Source: Larix sibirica (lineage: Eukaryota > Streptophyta > Pinopsida > Pinales > Pinaceae). From it: DNA of 20,041 nt. Under the pieces are notes generated by a model. It did not search any database and was not told where the DNA came from. It was given only the letters and a program-made list of their open reading frames with translations. The DNA lies in assembly GCA_004151065.3 (NCBI GenBank), contig NWUY0300015260.1:24004-44044 (forward strand), read 5' to 3'. Made by a program: the position numbers and the translations under genes. Positions 1-7,829 of the stretch are shown here, piece by piece. The first letter of the stretch is position 1; every line of letters begins with the position of its first letter.

Positions 1-230
1 TACCACATCCGTATCTCGTCAGAAATCCTTACGCACTCTCCCTAACATAATTAACAAGTCGGTACAAATGACTTACAATCCTTACAATTATTCAGCAGAA
101 ATCCGCAGAAAACAATCCTTACAATTATTCTCAAAGGTACTAAATATCTTTTCGTACCATTATTACACTGATACATATTTTTGATTACCGAGAACGTATC
201 CAAACTCGGAGACCCACCACTGTCGGGATC
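1..230 (-). other. Non-coding sequence downstream of the polyprotein stop
   Basis: No open frame of note is present. The stretch is AT-rich. It contains a perfect 19 bp direct repeat (75-93 and 112-130) and a related partial motif (cagaaatcc) near 29-37 and 96-104. It is the expected place for the intergenic region of the virus (polyadenylation, promoter), but I do not see a convincing poly(A) signal or TATA box. The element continues past the left edge of the window. Confidence 0.5.
75..130. repeat. 19 bp perfect direct repeat, 37 bp offset
   Basis: The sequence acaatccttacaattattc occurs at 75-93 and again at 112-130. The 18 bases between the copies contain two short cagaaa/cgcagaaa echoes. 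The repeat sits in the non-coding stretch beyond the pararetrovirus stop. It could be a small tandem duplication or a repeated regulatory element; nothing distinguishes these. Confidence 0.85.
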
Positions 231-1187
231 TTAGACCTGAAAAATATCCTCAACATACTGACAGATAGGATAATCATAATCTTCTCCAGAGATATGCCGT
301 AGACCAAAAGTTTGAACAGTTATTACTTTTTCAGATTCCCATCCTGGCAAATCTGCATTTTCAGGAGGATCAATGAATAAGAGCGGTTGATATGGATTAA
401 GGTCAGAATCAACCCATTGATGGAAATCGGGAATCTGTGCGTCCTGGTATGGGACCATGCGGGCTACATAATTATTCTGCACTATCCACTCCTGTCGTGT
501 ACAATGGCATCTTTCACGGAACTCGACATCAGAGATGCCCACTATGCTTTCGACTGTCCTTCGGCTGAGCATGAGCTGTCTACTCGATCCTGGGATCCTG
601 AAGCTTTCAATGTTCATTCGACAAAGCTCGGCGGGCTCTGTGATCCATTTTCTTGCACCGTACTTGGACCACCAGTCATCGAACCAATCTGGAGTAGGAT
701 CGATGTCCCTTACAGCTGCAAAGTCATCATTTGAAAATCTGCCAGAAAACTTTATTAAATAAAAGAAATTGCAAGCATAATTTTGGTACAACATGAGATC
801 AAAAAAGCAGGATTTGATTCTCTCATGATTGTATCCATCTCGCCATCCGATATTTGAAAAATAATCAATTATGATCCGGATGCATTGTATTTCTTGTCCT
901 TCATCTCCTGGAAAAGGAGTGATGTGATATCTAATGCATCCCATGCGTTGGAGATAAAACAGGCTGTTGATGGCCGTTCTATTTTGAACTTGAATTTCTT
1001 CCCAAGTTAGAAGGCGGTTATATCCTTCTCGCTCTGTCACCAACTGGATAGGACGCCATCTATCTTGAAGATCTACTAACCGTTCATCGTACTCATAAGT
1101 TACCCACGATCTTTTGTAATCTTCCAAGATTACCTGACTTTCTTCTAACCTTATGGCGTTGATGGCGAGACCAGTTTCCTGCAGGAA
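231..1187 (-). other. Unassigned C-terminal domain after RNase H (about 318 residues)
   Basis: After the RNase H signature ADMLSREF the frame stays open for about 318 residues. The region is rich in aromatic residues, with the motif PTPDWFDDWWSKYG near residues 466-478 (numbered from the ATG at 2090). A hydrophobic, possibly helical stretch, CFFDLMLYQNYACNFFYLI, lies near 428-446. Two acidic, Pro-rich stretches follow. It is not an integrase or a movement protein as far as I can see. I have the impression that similar Trp-rich tails occur in other integrated plant pararetroviruses, but I cannot name the family. The complete openness of the region suggests it was under selection as protein before integration. 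Confidence 0.6.
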
Positions 1188-2111
1188 TTCACGGGAGAGC
1201 ATATCTGCAAAAGCATTTTTAATACCTTCAATGAATTCAATATCAAAATGATATTGACTCAATTTCATGATCCATCTGACCATGGCTCCATCTTCAAATT
1301 CGCATTTGCCAATAGCAGACTGCAAGGCTTTACAATCAGTTTTAACAACAAAATGAGTATAAATAATGAAATCTCTAAATTTTTCAATGCCTAGACAGAC
1401 GGCCCGGAGTTCCTTTTTAATGCTTGGCCATCGTTTCTGTGTCTTATCCCAAAGACCGGAGGCATACTGACAAATTTCGAGATTACCTTGATTAATATTT
1501 GGAACCTCAGGATTAACTTGACAAAGGACTGCACCCCAACCTTCATGACTGGCATCTGTATATATAAGTTTTTTCCAATCTTCATGTATTGGAGACAAGG
1601 GTTGTATATTTCGAACCTTTTCTTTTATACGCTGTACTGCTAGCGTATGCTTTTCTGACCAAGCTGGTGGATCCTTTGTTAATCTTTCATTAAGAATTTT
1701 GCGATCCTGAGCACAATGTTTGATGAATTTTGAAATATAGTTCAAGCTTCCAAGGAAGCGTTGCAATTGAGTTTTATCTTGGATTTTATCCGGGAACTTA
1801 TCTATGAACTCCAGACTGCGCTGAATTACAGTGTATGACCCGTGCTGTATCTGGTAGCCCAAAAACTCAATTTTTGTTTGAAACAACTTCATTTTGGTCC
1901 AGGAGAGAACAATGCCATTATCCTGGACGCGCTTCATAAACTGTCTGAGATGTTTCAGGTGTTCAGGAATAGAATTTGAATGTACAAGAATATCATCTAT
2001 GTATTTTTTGCAGAAGGCATCCATTCCTGAGAACGTCTCATCCATTATTCGCTGGAATGCTGATGGAGCATTCATTAAGCCAAATGGCATAATATTCCAC
2101 TCATAATGCCC
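231..2111 (-). pseudogene. Pararetrovirus polyprotein, segment 3: C-terminal RT, RNase H and C-terminal extension
   Basis: This segment has 626 codons in the same frame as segments 1 and 2 and ends at TAA (231-233). Residues are numbered from the ATG at 2090, which lies eight codons after the ochre stop and is probably an ordinary internal Met. The MPFGLMNAPSAFQR block is at 1-14 and the polymerase catalytic box YIDD is at 30-33. The RT thumb/connection with FLGYQI and RFLGSLNYISKFI follows. RNase H shows a full set of candidate acidic catalytic residues: D179 (IYTDAS), E227 (KKELRAV), D252 (KTDCKAL) and D296 (NAFADMLSR). These domains make viral DNA from pregenomic RNA and remove the RNA strand. 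Residues about 302-619 are an extra C-terminal region that I cannot assign. No chromodomain or integrase (HHCC, DDE) is present. Confidence 0.9.
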
Positions 2112-2114
2112 TTA
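2112..2114 (-). other. In-frame ochre stop inside reverse transcriptase
   Basis: The plus strand reads tta, giving TAA on the coding strand. It falls directly after KTAFSVP and directly before GHYEWNI, two parts of one conserved RT block. The frame is unbroken on both sides. This stop removes the YIDD box and RNase H from translation, so it is a disabling nonsense change rather than a programmed junction. Confidence 0.92.
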
Positions 2115-3653
2115 TGGAACAGAGAAAGCTGTTTTCCATTTATCTTTTTCTTTGATTCCAACCTGCCAAAAACCAGACTTTAAATCGAACTTAGAATAAA
2201 TTTTTGACTGGGAAATCTGGGCTAGCAACATAGAGGGCTTTGGTAAAGGATAAGCATCATAATTCAATTGGGCATTCAAAGGTTTATAATTTACGACTAG
2301 TCTTGGTTTGCCCCTGGCTTTCTCAGAGTTATTATTAACATAAAAGGCAAAACAGGCTATAGGACTAGTGCTTTTCCTGATAAGTCCTTTCCGCAACAAA
2401 TCATGAATTTCTTCATGACACCACTTCATTTGTTCGGCGTTCATGCTAATAGCCTTACTTCGCCGCAATTTTCCTGGGAAACCCTCTTTCAAAGGAAGAG
2501 AGACTTCATGCTTTTTAACATGCCAGAAGTGGCTAGGATCATCAGAGCAGAAAGCCTGGAATTTCTCTGTGATCTCTCTGATTTCTCTCGCATAGGTCCC
2601 TTTAGCAAGATGATCCTGAATTTTCAGAACCTCTTTATGTAGTTCCAAACTACGGATCGATCTTTCCATTCTTTCTAGCCTTTTATTTACAGTTGCAGAG
2701 GCTATTGGAATGAATGGAAAGAACCATTCTTTTTCTTTAAGTTTTACAAAATATCCATATTTTTTCGTTACTGGATGAACTTTAGCACCATGTTCATCAA
2801 ACTGCTTAAAAAAGGGAGTGCCTAAATACATTGCACAGTCAATTCCAGTAACTAGAGGACAGACTAATTCAATTGAAGTCTTACCATCAAGAAATAGGTT
2901 GATTTCAGATTGATAACTGACACCAACTGATCCTCCGGCAGAAATAATCTTTTCGCAGCTGGATGGTTGCCGAAGATGTACAGGAATGATATGCTGATTG
3001 ACTACATTCAGTCGACTGCCGGTATCCATAAGGGTCTTCCATAACCTTATTTGATTTCCTACCTTAACTCTCATTCTGCAGACATATGTGACATCTTTTT
3101 CTAGAGAGTTAACTCCAAGTTTATCTCGATCATCTTCCTCATCGGAGCTTTCTGGAAGATAAGGATTTCCTTGTGAATCCAGCTGGGTGATTTTAGGTCT
3201 TCTATAAGATTTATTCATTTCAATTTCAATCTCATTTTTCTTTGATTTGCCTTTTCCAGAGGATTCTGATGGAGGCTGCAAGGCCAAACTAGTTATCCTG
3301 CCAGATAGGCTAAGGTGCTCCACGCTGTTTTCTTCACAAAGCTTTTTCAATTCTTTTCTTAGCTCCTTTACAGCTCTGTGAACAGCGGGTAGAGTCATAG
3401 GAAGATCCTCACCAAATTCCTGTATGCGGAATTGCTGTGTCATTCCTTCTACAGAAAGAAGAGCTGCAGGAGGAACATACTGAGTCTTTTTATTGGATGA
3501 AGAACTAGCTTGAGACTTTGATGAAGCATTTAGCTTGTCGTTCATGGCATCCTGATAGAATTTTCGGATCTGAGGATCCGTTGCAGCGATCATTTGATTA
3601 AAGAAGTATCGAACTTCATCATCAGAAGAATCCGTTCCTTTCATCATTGCTAT

Positions 3654-3713
3654 ACAGTAACAATAATCAAGGTCGCTGCATGAACATTTATCATTACAAT
3701 CATTACATTTGCA
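3654..3713 (-). other. Cys-rich cluster downstream of the zinc knuckle
   Basis: Seven cysteines fall within twenty codons, with spacing C-x-C-x2-C-x3-C-x-C-x5-C-x-C. The cluster lies about 55 codons after the zinc knuckle and just before the ATG at 3647. It is preceded by an acidic Ser-rich stretch. The spacing suggests metal binding, but it does not match a motif I can name. Some pararetroviruses (badnaviruses) are known to carry a second Cys-rich region after the knuckle. Whether this is the counterpart is unknown. Confidence 0.6.
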
Positions 3714-3878
3714 AGGTTCTTCTGAAAGAGAGGCATCAGATAAATAATTTACAGCATCATCATAATTTTCACTTTCAGGGCTAGAGACAAAATCTTCAAA
3801 ATCAGCAGGAAGTTCTAAACTATTGATTTTGCCCTTTTTATTTTTATAAAACTTCTGAACAGGCTTTCGCGGCTCCTT

Positions 3879-3917
3879 GCAGTCTTTGGCGTAATGATTT
3901 TTTCCACAGTTGTAGCA
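3879..3917 (-). other. CCHC-like zinc knuckle with one-residue-short spacing
   Basis: The encoded motif is CYNCGKNHYAKDC, which is C-x2-C-x3-H-x4-C. The usual nucleocapsid knuckle in retroelements and caulimovirids is C-x2-C-x4-H-x4-C, so one residue is missing between the second Cys and the His. A basic stretch follows (KEPRKPVQKFYKNKKGK). The position, just after the coat-protein region and before the protease, is right for the RNA-binding knuckle. Confidence 0.85.
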
Positions 3918-4034
3918 TTTGATTGTACTGCTACTTGGTTGGTGCTGAACTAGCTTAGAATGGCGATAGTGGCGCTCTTTAGAAGCAGGCTTATTCGGAT
4001 CTTGACCAAAGAAAGTTTTGGGTCGCTGCTTATG

Positions 4035-4037
4035 CTA
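4035..4037 (-). other. In-frame amber stop between coat-protein and protease/RT segments
   Basis: The plus strand reads cta, so the coding strand reads TAG. The codon before is CAG and the two after are CAT AAG. The same frame is open for 797 codons upstream and 640 codons downstream, so this stop is the only barrier between the coat-protein part and the zinc-knuckle/protease/RT part. The simplest reading is a nonsense mutation acquired after integration. A readthrough stop would sit at a similar place in some retroviruses, but the downstream codons do not match the CAR-YYA context known for efficient plant-virus readthrough. Confidence 0.9.
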
Positions 4038-6325
4038 CTGAGAAGAGGTTGGCTGCTTAGACATTCTGCGGTTTGAAAACTTTCGTCGGTGCTTATGCCC
4101 CCCAAGATTTGGATGAGGCTGCTGGAGATGATACTGCTTGCAGAGCTGCTGGTAACCGGAAGGTTTATGCGGATTATTGGCAGCACGGGCGACTTTCATT
4201 TGCATGCAGAGTTCTAGGATGACGGCTTTGACGGCTTGCTGAATAACCCCAAACTTATGATTCCCAATATTTTGAAGTTTGGCGGAGACAGCAGTGCTAA
4301 CCCAACTGGGAAGAGAAGCCACAAAAGTTTCCTTCCATCGTGGTTCAAGGATTAAATCAGGACTTAAAGTATGTAACCTTTGAAGATATTCATTATAGTA
4401 TTCACTAAAGTTGCGCATATCATAGAGCCGCATGGCGGTCAAAGTAACTGCTGTAATCTCATTATTGATTTCAGGGAAACCAATAAAATTAACTTGGATA
4501 CTATACATTAAGCATCCCATCATATTGCTTACGGGCATGGTTGTGATAGGATCCATGACAGTGTTGCCATCCTTATCTTTTAACTGTGCTATTTCCCAAG
4601 AATGCATCACATTGGGATTTTTCAATTGTTCAGCTTTAAGCCATGCCTCAAGATTACCCTCGAAACCACCAATGATTTTTCGACAAGCATTGATAGGGCT
4701 GCAATCATCAGCCAGGTAGGTTCGATAGCAAACTAACATAGAATTCAAGGTAGAATTCACTTCAGCTTCGGAGCAGTTATCTATGTTCCAAGAATAGATA
4801 GAATTAGCTGACCAATCTTTGTGATAGTCAGTTTTAACTGTATCCCTACGGTCAGGAGCAGGTTGCCAGGTTGATGTAGAATGAGACCGGGGATTCATGG
4901 CTTGAATGCAGGGTATTGATTCATCTGAATCAGAATCTTCAAACTGGGTTTGAACTTCATTGAGATACTCTGGTGTAGGTTGAAGTTCAATGCTATCCAA
5001 TCTAAATTCGGGTTCTTCTTCAGAAATTTCAGTAATATGAGCTTTTTTGGAAGAAGATCCTTTAGATCGGTCGGATTGGATAGGAATATTATATAAGGAA
5101 TGATCAAAACTGCCGGGATCATATCCTACAATAGGTTCTGGAAATTTAATAACAGCAGGGACTTGCATTTTACTTTCAATAGACTGACTTGCAGGTTTAT
5201 ATATGTGATAAGGAGAAGATTCTGAAGAAGGTCGACTGTACATAGTAGAATAGGCAGATTCAAATGTTTTCTTCTTCTGCAGAGAAGAACCAATTTCTTC
5301 AATCTTCACATTCATCTTAGAGAGATTGCTATTTACACGGACAAGCTCTCTACCATGAGCCACTGCTATGTCATGCATTTTCATCTTTGTATCGACAGAT
5401 AGTTCATCAATACTTTTGGCTAAAGTCTTGTCATTAGAGGTCAAAGTAGAGAGACTGCTTAAATACATACTGTTTTGATCCTCTACTTTAGTAGCCAATT
5501 TTTCTATCTGTTGCTGTAGACTGTAGTGTTGGGCATCCATGGTGGAAAATTCCTTTTTCAGGAATTGTTCTAGGTTTGACAAAGCAAGGTTTGTCCAATT
5601 ACAGGCGGCTATAGATTCTCTAGGAGTAGAATCTTCACGATCTTCGGTAGAAGCACAAGCCTTAAATTTCTTACCATCTTTACCTGTCACTATGAAGTTA
5701 TTCCAGGGTGGAAATGTTGTGACAGTTTCCAGTGTGGTTCCATCTAGAAGTTCCCACCGATGCCTCGTAGGAGTTCCTTGACGAAGCATATTAATTTCAT
5801 ATAAAGAGCAGACAGCTCTTACTAGACTTTTGCCTTGTTCTCTTATGTAGATAAGATCTCTGGTATTTGGCTTAGTCATCATTTTGACTATCTTATCAGA
5901 GAATACTGGTAAGGCTAAAGGTCTAACAATGGGAATTTCTATTTTTTCTAGCTGTTCTTCAATATAGCTGCTAGGATCTTTTCTTTTTTGTCTAGCTTCT
6001 CTTTTAAGCTGTTTTATTAGATCCTTTTCAATATCCTGCAAACCAGGATAGTACCATTCATAGAAAGAGATCCACAAATTGTTGGCTTTCATCCAACTTT
6101 GCCACTTTTCTGTGTTACGGAGATTGAAATCTCCTCTTTGATCTTTAGGCAAGCTCTTAAGTTCTTGCATATATACATTCTCTTTCTCATGAGTATATAT
6201 GTCCCAATTGAACATGTTTTTCTTCCAGCTATCATTGGGATCATAGGGTCCTATGCCCTTATAGATTTTTAAAAATCTACATATTTCTGCATCTGAGGGA
6301 GTATAAGCCTTTTTAGGTATAGGAT

Positions 6326-6421
6326 TCACAGGATGTTTTCTGTGATATGGAATATCATTTTCATGCCATCCAAGACCACTGCGGTCTCTTTGAGATTGTC
6401 CTTGGAGTAATATTTCTTCAT
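6326..6421 (-). CDS. Short ATG-started ORF overlapping the polyprotein frame (31 aa)
   Basis: An ATG at 6421 opens a 31-codon frame that ends at TGA (6326-6328). The TGA overlaps by two bases the GTG at 6329, from which the polyprotein frame can be counted. A stop lies a few codons upstream of the ATG, so this is a self-contained small ORF. Short upstream ORFs are common in pararetrovirus leaders and influence ribosome movement, which is the only reason to list it. No homology is recognised and it may be chance. Confidence 0.2.
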   Translation of the reverse strand: MKKYYSKDNLKETAVVLDGMKMIFHITENIL

Positions 6422-6431
6422 GGGAAATCTA

Positions 6432-6640
6432 GATTATTATCGCTGCACTAAAAATCAAGTAATTAGCCTCAGAGAGCTAATTATATGTCCCTGAGACCCT
6501 TTGATATCCCTGGGGGACATTACATCATTGCACCTAATTTCCCATATCCCTTTCTTGTATACTGCATGCATTACTTATTTTCACTTTCATTCACTCTTTT
6601 TCCTAAAGTAAACAATGCTTGTTTACTATAACTTGATAGA
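6432..6640. other. Structured non-coding block between pararetrovirus and Ty3 LTR
   Basis: About 210 bp with no open frame of note. Three inverted repeats stand out. TAATTAGC/GCTAATTA is at 6460-6467 and 6476-6483 (loop 8). ATGTCCC/GGGACAT is at 6485-6491 and 6514-6520 (loop 22). AGTAAACAA/TTGTTTACT is at 6607-6615 and 6619-6627 (loop 3). The block lies just upstream (coding sense) of the polyprotein frame, so it may be part of a viral leader, which in this family is highly structured. Host sequence or another element's end are alternatives. The junction of virus and host should fall inside it. Confidence 0.55.
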
Positions 6641-6847
6641 TGATTACAACAATTATTGAAAATATATATAAAGTAGTGATTGAATAGATGATGATAACAA
6701 TTACAATTGGGACCCAAATAATTAGATCTATTGTGCCCTTTCACATGAAAAGGTATGTCTTTAGTTTAAACTTAAATCATTTCTAGTTTTTTAATTATTA
6801 TTTATTTATTATTATTTTGTTAATATTATTTATTTATGTACATAACA
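6641..6847 (-). repeat. 3' LTR of the Ty3/gypsy element
   Basis: In minus sense it begins TGTTATG at 6847 and ends near ATCA at 6641. It matches the 5' LTR at 24 of the first 27 bases and in scattered blocks beyond, with small indels (207 versus 174 bp). The broken pol tail frame runs across its first bases. The exact inner and outer ends are uncertain by several bases because of divergence. Confidence 0.65.
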
Positions 6848-7069
6848 TTGCCACACCCTTTAAATGGAGCTTTGTCCTCAAATATATACTCGATGATATC
6901 ATCTTGATTATGGATTTGTTTTGACACAACGATTTGAGATATGCGATCCGGATTACAACAATTGCTTCATTTATCTTGATACGTACTTGGACCTCTTTTC
7001 TTTTGGAATTCCTTCTCGTTGAACTGTGATGCTTGTAAGCTTCTCAATCAATGCAATTTGTAATTCTTT
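6828..7069 (-). pseudogene. Ty3/gypsy pol remnant after a large internal deletion
   Basis: Directly after the protease the text continues with MEFRWKGKNYKLH, the start of the protease-RT linker. Within about 120 bases it passes to FEDKAPFKGCGNVM next to the 3' LTR, which looks like the C-terminal end of a Ty3 Pol. RT, RNase H and the integrase core (roughly 3 kb in complete elements) are absent. The recognition of the tail as the pol C-terminus is from family knowledge and is only moderately sure. Confidence 0.5.
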
Positions 7070-7640
7070 CCTTTCCATCTGAATTCCATACACTATTCTT
7101 GTAGGTTGGTGGCGTAGGTACCTAATTGCATTAGCCATTCTACTCCTAACACCATATCTACTCCTCTAAGTGATAGGGCATAGCATTTGATTTGTAGATT
7201 CAAGTCTTGAATCTGTAAGGGAACCTTATGTCATTTCCCGACTCCTTCCAACTGTTGATCACGATAGTTCATACATTGAGATTCTTCGTAGGGTATAGAA
7301 AAATATTAAGTTCTTTTGCCATTTTGATATCCACCAACTTTTCTGTGTACTTCCATAATTGACTAAAATTGCAATGTCTTATTCTTAATAGTTCCTTTAA
7401 GTTGTAACCTCTTTGGTTCTATTTTTTTATGATCTTGTCACATGGGATAAGAGTTGTTCATCATTAATGTTATCACTATTTCTCAAATGGGGTGGAATAC
7501 ATTGTCTTGTAAGTAACTGAGTTCCCTCCTTTTGGGTGGCAACTTTATTGTGTATCGATGGACCTTTTTCTTTACATGTTTGTTGGAGGCATGTGATTGT
7601 TTCTATTGACACCTCGGGTGAGTTTATATCCATATCAGAA
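7070..7640 (-). pseudogene. Ty3/gypsy aspartic protease pseudogene
   Basis: A linker containing SPEVSIETIT lies near 7600-7625. The active-site region near 7346-7371 reads ILVNYGST, where the family has D-S/T-G, so the catalytic Asp is replaced by Asn and the next residue is changed. After a frameshift, VDIKMAKELN follows. After another, VPLQIQDLNLQIKCYALSL and RGVDMVLGVEWL appear, which are hallmark parts of plant Ty3 retropepsins. Several stops interrupt the region. The enzyme would cleave Gag-Pol; this copy is dead. Confidence 0.8.
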
Positions 7641-7829
7641 TCAGATGTATACTCTTCGGTGGAAACCTGTACTTCCTTCCCATCTATAATTTTTCAATGA
7701 GATGTATGACCGAATATACATTTATGATATGGGATCCATTTTTAGCCACATCAACAACAAGTGTTTGTCTTCTTCTTTTTTGTCATTGTCGGGACAACTA
7801 ATGAATGTGTCTTATTCTTTTTCAGCTTG

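Larger units (their letters stand above)
2112..4034 (-). pseudogene. Pararetrovirus polyprotein, segment 2: zinc knuckle, Cys cluster, aspartic protease, N-terminal RT
   Basis: This segment has 640 codons in the same frame as segment 1. An ATG at 3647 lies well inside it, downstream of two Cys motifs, so it is unlikely to be the natural start. A CCHC-like knuckle is encoded at 3879-3917 and a Cys-rich cluster at 3654-3713. Numbering from the ATG at 3647, the retropepsin active site DTGS is at residues 208-211, followed by a hydrophobic segment with LGTPFF near 275-280. The reverse transcriptase begins near residue 380. It includes KGLIRKSTSPIACFAFYV, the PRLVVNYKPLN block (448-458) and FDLKSGFWQV (487-496), whose Asp 488 fits the first catalytic carboxylate of the polymerase. 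The frame ends at TAA (2112-2114) inside the RT, between that block and the YIDD box. The protease would process the polyprotein and the RT would copy pregenomic RNA into DNA. The copy is not functional as it stands. Confidence 0.9.
4035..6428 (-). pseudogene. Pararetrovirus polyprotein, segment 1: N-terminal region, coiled coil and coat protein
   Basis: This open stretch has 797 codons. It follows an in-frame TAG (6429-6431) and ends at TAG (4035-4037). There is no ATG among its first 70 or so codons: position 6329 is GTG and the first in-frame ATG is at 6215. Numbering from the GTG, residues 1-240 form a charged, tryptophan-rich region that I do not recognise. Residues about 245-350 have heptad-like Leu/Ile spacing that suggests a coiled coil. 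Residues about 360-495 are Ser/acidic and look like a linker. Residues about 500-735 resemble the caulimovirid capsid region, with a Trp-rich helical pattern. A basic run near 745-757 (RRKFSNRR) could bind nucleic acid or act as a nuclear signal. In the family the coat protein is released from the polyprotein by the viral protease. The next segment continues in exactly the same frame after the stop. The capsid assignment rests on position before the zinc knuckle plus general pattern. Confidence 0.75.
1..6431 (-). mobile_element. Endogenous pararetrovirus (Caulimoviridae-type) integrated copy
   Basis: One long minus-strand reading frame encodes a coat-protein-like region, zinc knuckle, aspartic protease, reverse transcriptase and RNase H, in that order. 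No integrase follows. That order without an integrase, with a YIDD polymerase box and the GHYEWN-type block before it, is characteristic of plant pararetroviruses rather than LTR retrotransposons. The frame spans 6428 to 231 and is broken by two stops only. The left part (1-230) is non-coding sequence downstream of the polyprotein stop and runs off the window, so the true element end is not visible. The right edge is placed at the in-frame TAG (6429-6431) that opens the frame; the real junction may lie within 6432-6640. A movement protein was not found, so the copy may be truncated or permuted. The genus cannot be set without a phylogeny. Confidence 0.88.

Noticed and set aside
387-762. Plus-strand open frames opposite the pararetroviral polyprotein
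   Set aside because: They are antisense shadows of a clearly coding minus-strand frame.
6330-6640. Viral tRNA-Met primer binding site in the leader block
   Set aside because: No sequence close to TGGTATCAGAGC is present here on either strand; the only good match in the window belongs to the Ty3 element at 9753-9764.
6655-6675. TATA-like sequence on the minus strand, upstream of the viral frame
   Set aside because: It lies inside the Ty3 3' LTR and has a counterpart in the 5' LTR (about 9784-9796), very near the LTR end. It is therefore more likely part of the LTR than a viral promoter.
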